This document shows positions 37,279 to 45,189 of a DNA stretch of 64,000 bases, piece after piece. The position numbers and the translations under genes are program-made. Within the stretch, counting starts at the first letter, position 1. Each line of letters starts with the position of its first letter. A model generated the notes under the pieces. The model saw nothing but the letters and a program-made list of their open reading frames with translations, ran no database searches and was not told where the DNA came from. This stretch comes from Neobacillus ginsengisoli. GTDB taxonomy: Bacteria > Bacillota > Bacilli > Bacillales_B > DSM-18226. The stretch spans positions 310,001 through 374,000 of the forward strand of contig NZ_JAUSTW010000002.1 in the NCBI RefSeq assembly GCF_030813055.1, written 5' to 3'.

Positions 37279-37640
37279 GCCCTTTATTTTGTTAGGTAAA
37301 GTAACAACAAATGTAGTTATATTATTTTCACTGGTAACATGAGTCCAATCCCTGTGAAATTCCACAAATCTCTTGACAACAGCTAACCCCAATCCAGTAC
37401 CGAAATAATCTTTTGTACAGCCTTTTAGCCTTGGTTCACAAAAACAAATCCATAACCATCATTTGAGTCGTGAGATCCTAATTCTACAATTTCCAGAGCA
37501 ATCTTTTTTTATATTTACGACTTTACCTACGTCCAATTCACCATTTTTATTTCGAAAGCGTATCATTATACCTTTTAAATGCTGAGCACGTTTATAATTT
37601 AATTCCACTTCAGAATCCCTCTTTCAATTTTGGACTTGCT
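37275..37640 (-). pseudogene. Sensor histidine kinase remnant (ATPase end only)
   Basis: On the minus strand the frame ends with DYFGTGLGLAVVKRF, the G2 box of the kinase ATPase domain, and ITTFVVTLPNKIKG. Upstream, in other frames, come ELGSHDSNDGYGF and HLKGIMIRFRNKNGELDVGK, so at least two frameshifts are present. The His box and the sensor part are absent. It is one of several dead genes in this interval. Confidence 0.6.
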
Positions 37641-37786
37641 TTATTAGTACCTTTTAAATCGTTATTTTTGAAAATGTCTTTAATTTGAAGATTGTTTTTT
37701 CTTATTCAAGCATATAAAAAATTTTAATAATAACGAAAAAAAAAGGCAAAATACTAAGGCTAATTAATCAAGAGGAGGAAGAAAAA

Positions 37787-38209
37787 ATGACTACTTTACG
37801 CGATATTATGACAAAAGATGTTAAGGTGTGTTCACCACATGAACCTGTGACAGCAGCAGCTAAAATCATGCGTGATATTAACTGCGGGTCTGTTCCTGTG
37901 TGTGAAGGTAAAAAAGTTGTTGGTATGATTACGGATCGTGATATTGTAATAAATTGTGTAGCTGAAGAAAAGGATTGTAAGTCCGTTCATTGCCATGATA
38001 GTATGACAAGGGATGTCATCACATGCGCGCCTGATACAGATGTACATGAATGTGCTCGTATAATGTCCGAACATCAAATTCGACGTATTCCTGTTGTTGA
38101 AAATGGGGAAATGCTAGGAATTTGTGCTATTGGTGATCTTGCAACAGTAAACATTCATGTTAACGAAGCAGGAGAAGCATTAAGTCATATTTCTGAACAA
38201 CTTCACTAA
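37787..38209 (+). CDS. Two-CBS-domain protein
   Basis: 140 residues made almost entirely of a CBS pair: LRDIMTKDVKVCSPHEPV with VVGMITDRDIV, then HDSMTRDVITCAPDTD with IRRIPVVENGEMLGICAIGD. CBS pairs bind adenine nucleotides and report energy state. No effector domain is attached, as in B. subtilis YhcV-like stand-alone proteins. The start follows AAGAGGAGGAAG. Partner unknown. Confidence 0.88.
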   Translation: MTTLRDIMTKDVKVCSPHEPVTAAAKIMRDINCGSVPVCEGKKVVGMITDRDIVINCVAEEKDCKSVHCHDSMTRDVITCAPDTDVHECARIMSEHQIRRIPVVENGEMLGICAIGDLATVNIHVNEAGEALSHISEQLH

Positions 38210-38614
38210 TAAGCCTTGATATTATCCCTCTTGTGTAGACGTTGGTTAAAAGCCCATAATTGTTTATACTGGAGGGATAATTTTTTATGTCTGAATGAGA
38301 AATACGGTTATTGAAATGCTAAAATCCCTAACGATTCAACAAAGACCATAATTCTTGAAGAATAAAGTGTCTACTTTTGAACAAATGCATGAATTTAAGG
38401 TTTGATACTGAATTTGCACTAATAAGTAACAGAACTGGAATTACAGGTTTGTATTCTTTACCCATGCCGTGATATTACATTTTTCTCCCATATCATTGCC
38501 CAGTTTCATGACTAAATGATGTTGTGAGAAAAGTAAAATGAAAAGTTTCTTAAAAATATGATTGAATAGGGGAGACCTAAAAGATCGTTTGTGGCATCAG
38601 TAAATTATATATTA
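38210..38614. other. Gene-free region after the CBS gene
   Basis: About 400 AT-rich bases. I see an imperfect hairpin after the CBS gene (ATTATCCCTC near 38221 with GAGGGATAAT near 38272, too far apart for a good terminator) and nothing else that can be supported. Confidence 0.4.
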
Positions 38615-38663
38615 CTTGACCTTGACAGGGAAGGGGTCGTGGGTTGGAATCCCTCGCAGGTCA
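38615..38663 (+). pseudogene. 3'-half tRNA fragment
   Basis: CTTGACCTTGACAGGGAAG resembles an anticodon arm (GAC in the loop would be Val), followed by GGGTCGTGGGTTGGAATCCC, close to a variable loop and T arm with GGTTCGAATCC (one base off). The acceptor stem 5' half and the D arm are absent. It may be the footprint of an element that integrated into a tRNA gene. Confidence 0.45.
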
Positions 38664-38672
38664 TCAAAACAG

Positions 38673-38699
38673 AACCTTGATAATGTTCAAGGTTTTTTC
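38673..38699 (+). terminator. Terminator after the tRNA fragment
   Basis: AACCTTGA (38673-38680) pairs with TCAAGGTT (38687-38694), followed by six T. Placement right after the tRNA-like piece suggests they were one unit. Confidence 0.7.
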
Positions 38700-39165
38700 T
38701 TTTGATCTTTAATTAAATCTTTAACATTAAAAGTTAATCCCTGCTTCTATCCACTTTAATATGCTATCTTTTAACACTCTTTCACCATGTTTCCTTAATG
38801 GATTCTTCTTCGGGTGAAGAAATATAAAGACTTAAAAGACAATAACTGCAGTAATTAAACCTTCCCTTTCTGCTTCATTAACTTCCTGACTTAGAAGAAG
38901 TAATTGGAATAGTTTCTGTCCTGCTTTTGACAAGGTCAGCAGTGTAATACCGATTATTTAAAATTACTTTTATGCTTAAAGTGTTCCTTAACTTGAAGCA
39001 ATTGTCTTGGGCTATCTGTCCAAGCACAGAAATCAAATAAAATAAATGAAATATCTGAAAATATTTACAACTATTTTGACATGTGATACGTTATAAATAT
39101 AAAATGTAACAAAAATCACACTATAAACAAAATTTAGTTACAAATTGGTTCTGCGAAAATATTTT
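38700..39165. other. Gene-free region upstream of paaK
   Basis: On the minus strand at about 38840-38935 a frame reads AGQKLFQLLLLSQEVNEAER, perhaps a scrap of a lost gene. GTTATAAATATAAAATGTAAC near 39089 resembles the half-sites of the palindrome before paaA. The rest is AT-rich and probably holds the paaK promoter. Confidence 0.35.
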
Positions 39166-39179
39166 TGTAAGCGTTTATA
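39166..39179 (+). promoter_or_regulatory. cre-like CcpA site upstream of paaK
   Basis: TGTAAGCGTTTATA fits TGWAANCGNTNWCA except for one position. It ends 30 bases before paaK, where CcpA binding would block transcription. Repression by preferred sugars would be logical for an aromatic pathway. Confidence 0.5.
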
Positions 39180-39209
39180 TGGGGTGAATCTAACAAAGGA
39201 GCTGGAGAA

Positions 39210-40535
39210 ATGATAATTCATGAGGTTGAAACGTATTCACGAAAGGAAATGAAAGCGCTGCAATTAGCTCGCTTAAAGGAAACATTAAAACGAGTTTACA
39301 CTAAAGTACCTTTTTATCAAGAAAAGTTCCATGAACTAGATATAAAAGTGGAGGATATTCAAACTTTAGAAGCCATCCGTAAATTGCCATTTACGAAGAA
39401 AACCGATCTGCGTGACAACTATCCGTTCAACCTATTTGCAGCTGATATGAAAGAGGTAATTCGTATCCATGCTTCTTCTGGTACAAGTGGAAAACCGACT
39501 GTCGTGGGCTATACGAAGAATGACATTGATAATTGGGCCGATATGGTTGCCCGTGCAATTGCTCTTGCAGGCGGAGAGCCCGGCGGCGTATTTCAAAATG
39601 CTTACGGTTATGGATTATTTACTGGTGGACTAGGTCTTCATTATGGAGGGGAAAGACTTGGCATGGCAACTGTTCCTATCTCCGGGGGAAATACTGACCG
39701 GCAAATTACCGTCATTGAAGACTTTAAGCCAACTGTAATCGCAGGAACACCTTCGTATATTTTAAAAGTAGCTGAAGAAATGGAAGCGATGGGGAAAAAT
39801 CCGAGAAACAGCTCTGTAAAGTTCGGAATTTTCGGTGCAGAGCCTTGGTCTGAAGAAATGCGTAAGGTGCTGGAAGACAAGTTTGATATTAAAGCCTGTG
39901 ATATCTATGGGTTGAGTGAAGTCATGGGTCCTGGGGTATCCATAGAGTGTCACGAAGCTCAAGATGGGTTGCATATTGCAGAGGATCATTTTATTGTGGA
40001 AGTTATTAATCCTGAAACGCTTGAACCTGTAGCCGATGGTGAAGAAGGTGAGTTAGTGTTTACCAGCTTAACGAAAGAAGCATTCCCGGTCATTCGTTAT
40101 CGCACAGGTGATATTGCTTCTATCACCAGAGAGGAATGTAAATGCGGCAGGACGACGGCAAGAATGTCACGTGTAAAAGGACGTATCGATGACATGCTCA
40201 TTATCCGCGGAGTAAACGTATTTCCTTCTGAGATTGAGCATTACTTAATTCAAATCGAAGAGCTTGCACCGCATTATCAAGTTCGTCTACGTCGTGAAGG
40301 ATCAATGGATGTTGTGGAATTGCATGTTGAAATAAATGAAGAAGTACATCAGATGGTAAACGGTGACATGAGGCATGAGCACATACATTTCATCATGAAA
40401 AAAGTCCAACACTCTATGAAAAATAACTGTCTAGTAAGCATGAAGGTAAAAGTATTGGCTCCGAGAAGTATTCCTAGGTCCGAAGGGAAAGCGATCCGGA
40501 TTGTAGATGAAAGAGGGACATTTGCAACAGTTTAA
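39210..40535 (+). CDS. paaK: Phenylacetate-CoA ligase
   Basis: 441 residues, normal for PaaK, which makes phenylacetyl-CoA from phenylacetate, ATP and CoA. The ATP loop ASSGTSGKPTVVGYT (about 90-104), the YGLSEVMGPGV adenylate motif and GRIDDMLIIRGVNVFPSEIE near the C-terminal hinge are all present. ATG 39210 follows AAAGGAGCTGGAG. It opens the paa region. The phenylalanine branch (53.8-58.4 kb) delivers phenylacetyl-CoA directly, so PaaK serves external phenylacetate. Confidence 0.95.
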   Translation: MIIHEVETYSRKEMKALQLARLKETLKRVYTKVPFYQEKFHELDIKVEDIQTLEAIRKLPFTKKTDLRDNYPFNLFAADMKEVIRIHASSGTSGKPTVVGYTKNDIDNWADMVARAIALAGGEPGGVFQNAYGYGLFTGGLGLHYGGERLGMATVPISGGNTDRQITVIEDFKPTVIAGTPSYILKVAEEMEAMGKNPRNSSVKFGIFGAEPWSEEMRKVLEDKFDIKACDIYGLSEVMGPGVSIECHEAQDGLHIAEDHFIVEVINPETLEPVADGEEGELVFTSLTKEAFPVIRYRTGDIASITREECKCGRTTARMSRVKGRIDDMLIIRGVNVFPSEIEHYLIQIEELAPHYQVRLRREGSMDVVELHVEINEEVHQMVNGDMRHEHIHFIMKKVQHSMKNNCLVSMKVKVLAPRSIPRSEGKAIRIVDERGTFATV

Positions 40536-40571
40536 TAAAATAAAATTTTTCAGAATATATTTGATTTTATA

Positions 40572-40599
40572 TATAACAATATTTTATAATATCGTTATA
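40572..40599. promoter_or_regulatory. Palindromic operator candidate before paaA
   Basis: TATAACAATATT, a 4-base centre and AATATCGTTATA form a 12-base inverted repeat with one mismatch, 30 bases before paaA. The half GTTATA recurs right after it at 40604-40609. A similar TTATAACATTATTA lies before the gene at 51319. PaaX is the obvious candidate protein, but its site in Bacilli is not known to me. Confidence 0.5.
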
Positions 40600-40629
40600 A
40601 AAGTGTTATAAAAGGGGAGGGAATAGACA

Positions 40630-41586
40630 ATGTCTAATCTCACGGAAACATTAACCGAGACAGAAAAGTTAGAACGGTTTATGCAACGTATTGAAGCAGG
40701 GGAAAAAATTGAAGCCGATGATTGGATGCCCGAAGAATATAGAACAGCACTTATTAAGCTAATTTCAATGCATGGTATCAGCGAAATAATGGGAGCGCTT
40801 CCAGAGAAAGAGTGGGTACCGAAAGCTCCATCCCTTCACCGTAAGCTTGGTATTATGGCAAAAGTGCAGGATGAAATGGGACACGGTCAAATATTGCTCC
40901 GTGTTGCAGAAGATTTGTTAAAGCCTTACGGGAAAAACAGAGGAGATTTGATGGAAGATTTATTCAAAGGTGATCTTAAGTTTCATAATGTGTTTCATAT
41001 GGAAACAAAAACGTGGGGTGATGCAGGATTAATTGGCTGGCTTGTGGACGGTGCAGCTATTATTACACAAACCAACATGTTAAATGCTTCTTATGGACCA
41101 TATGCAAGAGCGCTTCATCGCATTTGTGCCGAAGAAGTTTTCCATGCTCAGCACGGAGAAGCGATTATTATGGCCTTGGCTGAAGGAACAAAAGAGCAAA
41201 AAGCGATGATTCAAGATGCATTAAATCGTTGGTGGGATGCATTGCTAATGTTCTTTGGTCCTGCAAGCAGCGATACGATGGGAACATCTAAACAAGATGT
41301 TACCATTAAGTACAAAATTCGCCCGAAAACAAATGAAGAACTTCGTCAGGACTTCTTCAGCAAATATATTCCGCGTATCTTATCACTCGGGTTAACCATC
41401 CCGGATCCTACTCTTCGTTATGATGATGAGCTACAGAAATGGGTGTATAAGCAGCCTGATTGGAATGAGTTCAAAAAAATTATTAAAAACCAAGGTCCGC
41501 GCTCTCAAGCCCGCCTAAGCCTTCGCAGAACATCTTACGAAAACAATGCATGGGTAAGAGAAGCGTTAAGTGCAGCGATAAGATGA
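40630..41586 (+). CDS. paaA: Phenylacetyl-CoA epoxidase, catalytic subunit PaaA
   Basis: 318 residues, a diiron oxygenase of ferritin-like fold. Two ExxH metal motifs are visible: DEMGHGQ (about 79-85) and EEVFHAQHGE (about 178-187). With PaaB, PaaC and an electron donor it converts phenylacetyl-CoA to the ring 1,2-epoxide. ATG 40630 is preceded by AAAGGGGAGGGAA. It heads paaABCD, with 19 bases to paaB. Confidence 0.95.
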   Translation: MSNLTETLTETEKLERFMQRIEAGEKIEADDWMPEEYRTALIKLISMHGISEIMGALPEKEWVPKAPSLHRKLGIMAKVQDEMGHGQILLRVAEDLLKPYGKNRGDLMEDLFKGDLKFHNVFHMETKTWGDAGLIGWLVDGAAIITQTNMLNASYGPYARALHRICAEEVFHAQHGEAIIMALAEGTKEQKAMIQDALNRWWDALLMFFGPASSDTMGTSKQDVTIKYKIRPKTNEELRQDFFSKYIPRILSLGLTIPDPTLRYDDELQKWVYKQPDWNEFKKIIKNQGPRSQARLSLRRTSYENNAWVREALSAAIR

Positions 41587-41605
41587 GGAGAAGGGGGACT
41601 AAAAA

Positions 41606-41962
41606 ATGGAAAAGAATAATATGACATTTTATCAAGAGTATGAAGTGTTTAGCAAGCGTACACCTAGCTCTTCGTTTCAGCATCAGTTCAGTCTGCTTGC
41701 TCCGAATGCGGATATGGCTATGATTATGGCGCAAGAGAATTTCATGAGACGTGAACCAGTTGCTGACATTTGGGTTGTTAACCGCTCAGATATCCGGGGG
41801 ATGGCGCCTGAAGAGAAGCAAACGTTAAACCGCCTAGATAATAAAGATTACCGAACAACAAAAGGATACGGCTATTTAAAGAAAAAATGGCGTCATTACG
41901 AACAGCAAATGCTGGATGAGAAAGAAATTTTGTCATGGGCAGGTGGAAAAACAAATGAATGA
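41606..41962 (+). CDS. paaB: Phenylacetyl-CoA epoxidase subunit PaaB
   Basis: 118 residues. YEVFSKRTPSSSFQHQFSL and the ADIWVVNRSDI segment match the small PaaB subunit, which bridges the PaaAC heterodimers and has no metal site. It overlaps paaC by eight bases, implying coupled translation. The start lies behind AGAAGGGGG. Confidence 0.93.
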   Translation: MEKNNMTFYQEYEVFSKRTPSSSFQHQFSLLAPNADMAMIMAQENFMRREPVADIWVVNRSDIRGMAPEEKQTLNRLDNKDYRTTKGYGYLKKKWRHYEQQMLDEKEILSWAGGKTNE

Positions 41963-42767
41963 AACAGCAAAAACGTTAAGCCCAGATTATAAAGTAGCAT
42001 TAGCAGAGCTGTTGCTTCAACTGGCAGACGATGACTTCCTGTTTGCATACCGTGGTTCCGAATGGCTTGGGCTGGCTCCGCATATTGAAGAAGATGTGGC
42101 TTCCTCTTCCATTAGCCAGGACAGCATGGGGCATGCCGCGATGTTCTATAACCTGTTAGAAGAATTAGGAATGGGTAAAGCAAATGATTTAGCGCATGCC
42201 CGCCCAGCTAATGATAGAAAGAATAGTATTTTATTAGAACGTGTAAATGGTCCGGGAAACTATATGGAAGATGCGCAGTTTGATTGGGCTTATGCTGTAG
42301 TACGAAATTATTTCTATGTCCAGGCAAAGAAAGTCAAAATGGATTCCTTAAAACAAAGTACGTACGGTCCGCTCGCAGAAGTTGCCGTTAAAGTAAATAT
42401 GGAGTTGTATTATCATCTTCTTCATTGGAAAACTTGGTTTGTACAACTTTTAAGTACAACGGAGGAAGCAAAGAAACGGATGTTCCAAGCAATCGACAAA
42501 GTCATGGATGATTTTGGCGATGTATTCTCTCAAGGTGCACGTGGAAAGCAAATAATGGAGTTTGGCTTAATTGAAGAAGAAAGCGTTTTAAATAGAAAAT
42601 GGTCTGCTGCTCTGGCTCCTGTAATGGAATCATTAGGCCTAGAGGTACCTAGAAAGGCAAGTTCTAAAATCCAAGACGGGCGAAATGGAGAGCATACGGA
42701 AGAATTACATAAGGCTCTTTCAACTCTGGGGGAAGTATATAACATTGATCCTGTTGCTCCTTGGTAA
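41955..42767 (+). CDS. paaC: Phenylacetyl-CoA epoxidase, structural subunit PaaC
   Basis: 270 residues from ATG 41955, which overlaps the paaB stop; a longer frame from 41916 only adds out-of-frame paaB sequence. It is a ferritin-like helical protein (FAYRGSEWLGLAPHIEEDVA and SQDSMGHAAMFYNLL) that stabilises PaaA without being catalytic. The operon order A-B-C is the usual one. Confidence 0.93.
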   Translation: MNETAKTLSPDYKVALAELLLQLADDDFLFAYRGSEWLGLAPHIEEDVASSSISQDSMGHAAMFYNLLEELGMGKANDLAHARPANDRKNSILLERVNGPGNYMEDAQFDWAYAVVRNYFYVQAKKVKMDSLKQSTYGPLAEVAVKVNMELYYHLLHWKTWFVQLLSTTEEAKKRMFQAIDKVMDDFGDVFSQGARGKQIMEFGLIEEESVLNRKWSAALAPVMESLGLEVPRKASSKIQDGRNGEHTEELHKALSTLGEVYNIDPVAPW

Positions 42768-42792
42768 TCAATTAGAAAAAGAGGTGTGAACA

Positions 42793-43293
42793 ATGATAGC
42801 ACCCTTGCATTTAACAACTGAAGAAGTGCTACTACTATTAGAGAATGTTAAAGATCCGGAGATTGATACGGTAAGTATTATCGATTTAGGGATGGTAGAA
42901 GCGGTTACAGTTAAGAATCGTCATGTATCTATTAAAATCTTACCCACATTTTTGGGGTGTCCAGCATTAGAAATTATCAAAAACAATATCATTCGTGCTG
43001 TAAAGGAACATCCCGATGTAGTGGAAGTTTCAGTTGAGTTTATTCAATCTCCTCCATGGACATCGGATCGCATAAAAGAAAAAGGACTACAAGGCTTAAA
43101 AGCATTTGGCATAGCTCCACCTCCAAAGCAGATGAAGGAAGATGGATCTTGGCATATTGACTGTCCGTACTGCGGTTCTGCGTATGTGACAATGGAGAAT
43201 ATTTTCGGCCCGACAGCATGCAGAAGTATCCTGTACTGTAAAAGCTGTAAAAACCCGTTTGAGGCGATGAAACCTATTTCAAATCTAATGTAA
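42793..43293 (+). CDS. paaD: PaaD, MIP18-family Fe-S maturation protein
   Basis: 166 residues. The N-terminal MIP18 (DUF59) domain has VKDPEIDTVSIIDLGMVE and the conserved Cys in LGCPALE. The C-terminal part has two Cys pairs (CPYCGSAY, then CKSCKNPFEAM), which probably bind zinc or a cluster. PaaD is needed for epoxidase activity, most likely to mature the Fe-S cluster of the reductase PaaE, yet no paaE follows here. Confidence 0.93.
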   Translation: MIAPLHLTTEEVLLLLENVKDPEIDTVSIIDLGMVEAVTVKNRHVSIKILPTFLGCPALEIIKNNIIRAVKEHPDVVEVSVEFIQSPPWTSDRIKEKGLQGLKAFGIAPPPKQMKEDGSWHIDCPYCGSAYVTMENIFGPTACRSILYCKSCKNPFEAMKPISNLM

Positions 43294-43307
43294 AGTGAGG
43301 AAAAAAC

Positions 43308-43613
43308 ATGATTAAAATGATCGCATTATATAAGCATCCTGAAAATAAAGAGGCGTTTGATGAGCATTACTTCAACGTGCATGGCCCAATTACAGAAAAA
43401 ATTCCCGGCCTTCGAAAAATGGAAGTAACAAAAATTATTGGATCTCCAATGGGTGGAGAGGGAGAGTATTACTTACTGTGTGAAATGTATTATGACGACC
43501 AAGAGGCTCTTAAACAAGGCATGCGTTCTGCTGAGGGCAAAGCGTCGGGTAAAGATTTAATGGGCTTTGCCGGAGAGCTTGTAACATTAATGATTGGTGA
43601 AGAAGTAAAATGA
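43308..43613 (+). CDS. EthD-family small protein in the paa operon
   Basis: 101 residues of dimeric alpha/beta-barrel (EthD) type: MIALYKHPENKEAFDEHYF, then HGPITEKIPGLRKMEV. EthD-like proteins accompany oxygenase systems and have no defined reaction. It takes the place where paaE stands in proteobacterial operons but has no flavin or ferredoxin motifs. It overlaps paaF by four bases, so it belongs to the operon. Confidence 0.8.
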   Translation: MIKMIALYKHPENKEAFDEHYFNVHGPITEKIPGLRKMEVTKIIGSPMGGEGEYYLLCEMYYDDQEALKQGMRSAEGKASGKDLMGFAGELVTLMIGEEVK

Positions 43614-44386
43614 GTAACTTTCAATTCATCGAAGCTTCTGTTGTAGGCGGAGTAGGCTTAATTGAATTAAACCGACCTAAGCAATACAATGCGTTAAATC
43701 GCACAATGGTAAGAGAAATTGTAGAAGCGATGGAATCATTTGATCAACTCGACGAAGTGATCACGATATTGATTACTGGAAGAGGCCGCGCATTTTCAGC
43801 TGGCGCTGATATCGATGAAATGGCCAATGATGATTCGATCCATTTGGAATTATTAAATCAGTTTACGGATTGGGATCGTTTCTCATTAATCAAAAAACCT
43901 ATAATAGGTGCTGTAAAAGGGTTTGTATTTGGCGGAGGATTTGAGTTAGCACTTTGCTGCGATATTTTAATTGCAGCAAGCGATACTGAATTTTCATTTC
44001 CTGAAGTAAACATTGGGGTAATGCCGGGTGCGGGTGGAACACAGCGCCTTACGAAGCTCGTTGGTAGAACAAAAGCGCTGGAATGGCTCTGGACAGGAGA
44101 GCGAATTCCAGTTGAAAAAGCACAGGAGCATGGAATCGTCAATCGCATTGTCTCCCATGAATTGTTAACGGAAGAAGCGATGAAGTTTGCTCTAAAGCTG
44201 GCGAAACAACCTCCTTTATCACTAAGGCTCATAAAAGATTCTGTGAATAAAGCAGTGGATTATTCTTTATATGAAGGAATGCAATACGAGCGAAAGAATT
44301 TTTATTTGCTGTTTTCTTCACAAGATCAAAAAGAAGGAATGCAGGCTTTCATGGAAAAAAGAAAACCAGAGTTCAAAGGAAGATAA
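43610..44386 (+). CDS. paaF: Enoyl-CoA hydratase PaaF
   Basis: 258 residues of crotonase fold. Both catalytic Glu are present: FGGGFELALCCDI and FPEVNIGVMPGAGGTQRL. It ends in FKGR. In the Paa route PaaF hydrates 2,3-dehydroadipyl-CoA. The start ATG overlaps the stop of the EthD-type gene. Assignment between PaaF and the other hydratase (48936) rests on position. Confidence 0.87.
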   Translation: MSNFQFIEASVVGGVGLIELNRPKQYNALNRTMVREIVEAMESFDQLDEVITILITGRGRAFSAGADIDEMANDDSIHLELLNQFTDWDRFSLIKKPIIGAVKGFVFGGGFELALCCDILIAASDTEFSFPEVNIGVMPGAGGTQRLTKLVGRTKALEWLWTGERIPVEKAQEHGIVNRIVSHELLTEEAMKFALKLAKQPPLSLRLIKDSVNKAVDYSLYEGMQYERKNFYLLFSSQDQKEGMQAFMEKRKPEFKGR

Positions 44387-44402
44387 GGGGGCTTTAGAAA
44401 AC

Positions 44403-45176
44403 ATGTTTGAAACCATCCATTACAATGTTCAAGATGGCGTAGCGTGGCTGCGACTAAATAGGCCCGACAAATTAAACGCTTTTATCGCGCAGATGAATCG
44501 TGAAATTAAAGAAGCGGTAAAGGAGGCTTCTGTAGATGAAACTGTTCGCTGCATTGTGATAACTGGCGAGGGACGTGCTTTTTGTTCTGGTCAGGATTTA
44601 TCAGATGTTAATGAGGGCATGGATCATGGACAGGTTCTTAGATCTCATTACGGTCCGATGATGAAACAAATTATGAAATGCGAAAAGCCGATTATAGCTG
44701 CAGTAAATGGTGTTGCGGCTGGGGCAGGATTTAGCCTGGCACTCGCTTGTGACTTTAGATTGGCCTCAGAAAAAGCCAGTTTTGTAAATGCTTTTATTCA
44801 TGTAGGGTTAATTCCGGACTCAGGAAACCTTTACTTTCTTTCTAAAGTGGTTGGTCATGCAAAAGCGGCAGAGATTTCAATTTTAGGGGAAAAGGTTTTA
44901 GCCGAGCAAGCTCTCCAAATGGGACTAGTGACAAAAGTGATTTCATTGGAAACATGGGAAACAGAAATTGAAAAATTTGCTGTTCAGCTGGCAAACATGC
45001 CAACAAAAGCGATTGGTTTAATTAAACGCTATTTAACACTTGCCAACGACCTTCCTTTTGATTCATATCTGGAAAGAGAAGCGGAAGGTCAGCGTATTGC
45101 AGGACTAACATCAGACCACAGAGAAGGCGTAACTTCCTTTTTAGAGAAAAGAAAACCAATTTTTACAGGAAAATAA
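44403..45176 (+). CDS. paaG: PaaG, ring-1,2-epoxyphenylacetyl-CoA isomerase
   Basis: 257 residues of crotonase fold from ATG 44403, 11 bases after AAGGGGG. The first Glu position is replaced (GAGFSLALACDF), while an Asp occurs in GLIPDSGNLYF, the usual picture for PaaG-type isomerases, not hydratases. It turns the epoxide into oxepin-CoA. A frame extended upstream to 44271 overlaps paaF and is not real. Confidence 0.9.
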   Translation: MFETIHYNVQDGVAWLRLNRPDKLNAFIAQMNREIKEAVKEASVDETVRCIVITGEGRAFCSGQDLSDVNEGMDHGQVLRSHYGPMMKQIMKCEKPIIAAVNGVAAGAGFSLALACDFRLASEKASFVNAFIHVGLIPDSGNLYFLSKVVGHAKAAEISILGEKVLAEQALQMGLVTKVISLETWETEIEKFAVQLANMPTKAIGLIKRYLTLANDLPFDSYLEREAEGQRIAGLTSDHREGVTSFLEKRKPIFTGK

Positions 45177-45189
45177 AGGAGTGGGATAA

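Noticed and set aside
43858..44232. Open frame on the minus strand inside paaF
   Set aside because: Antisense shadow of a well-supported gene.
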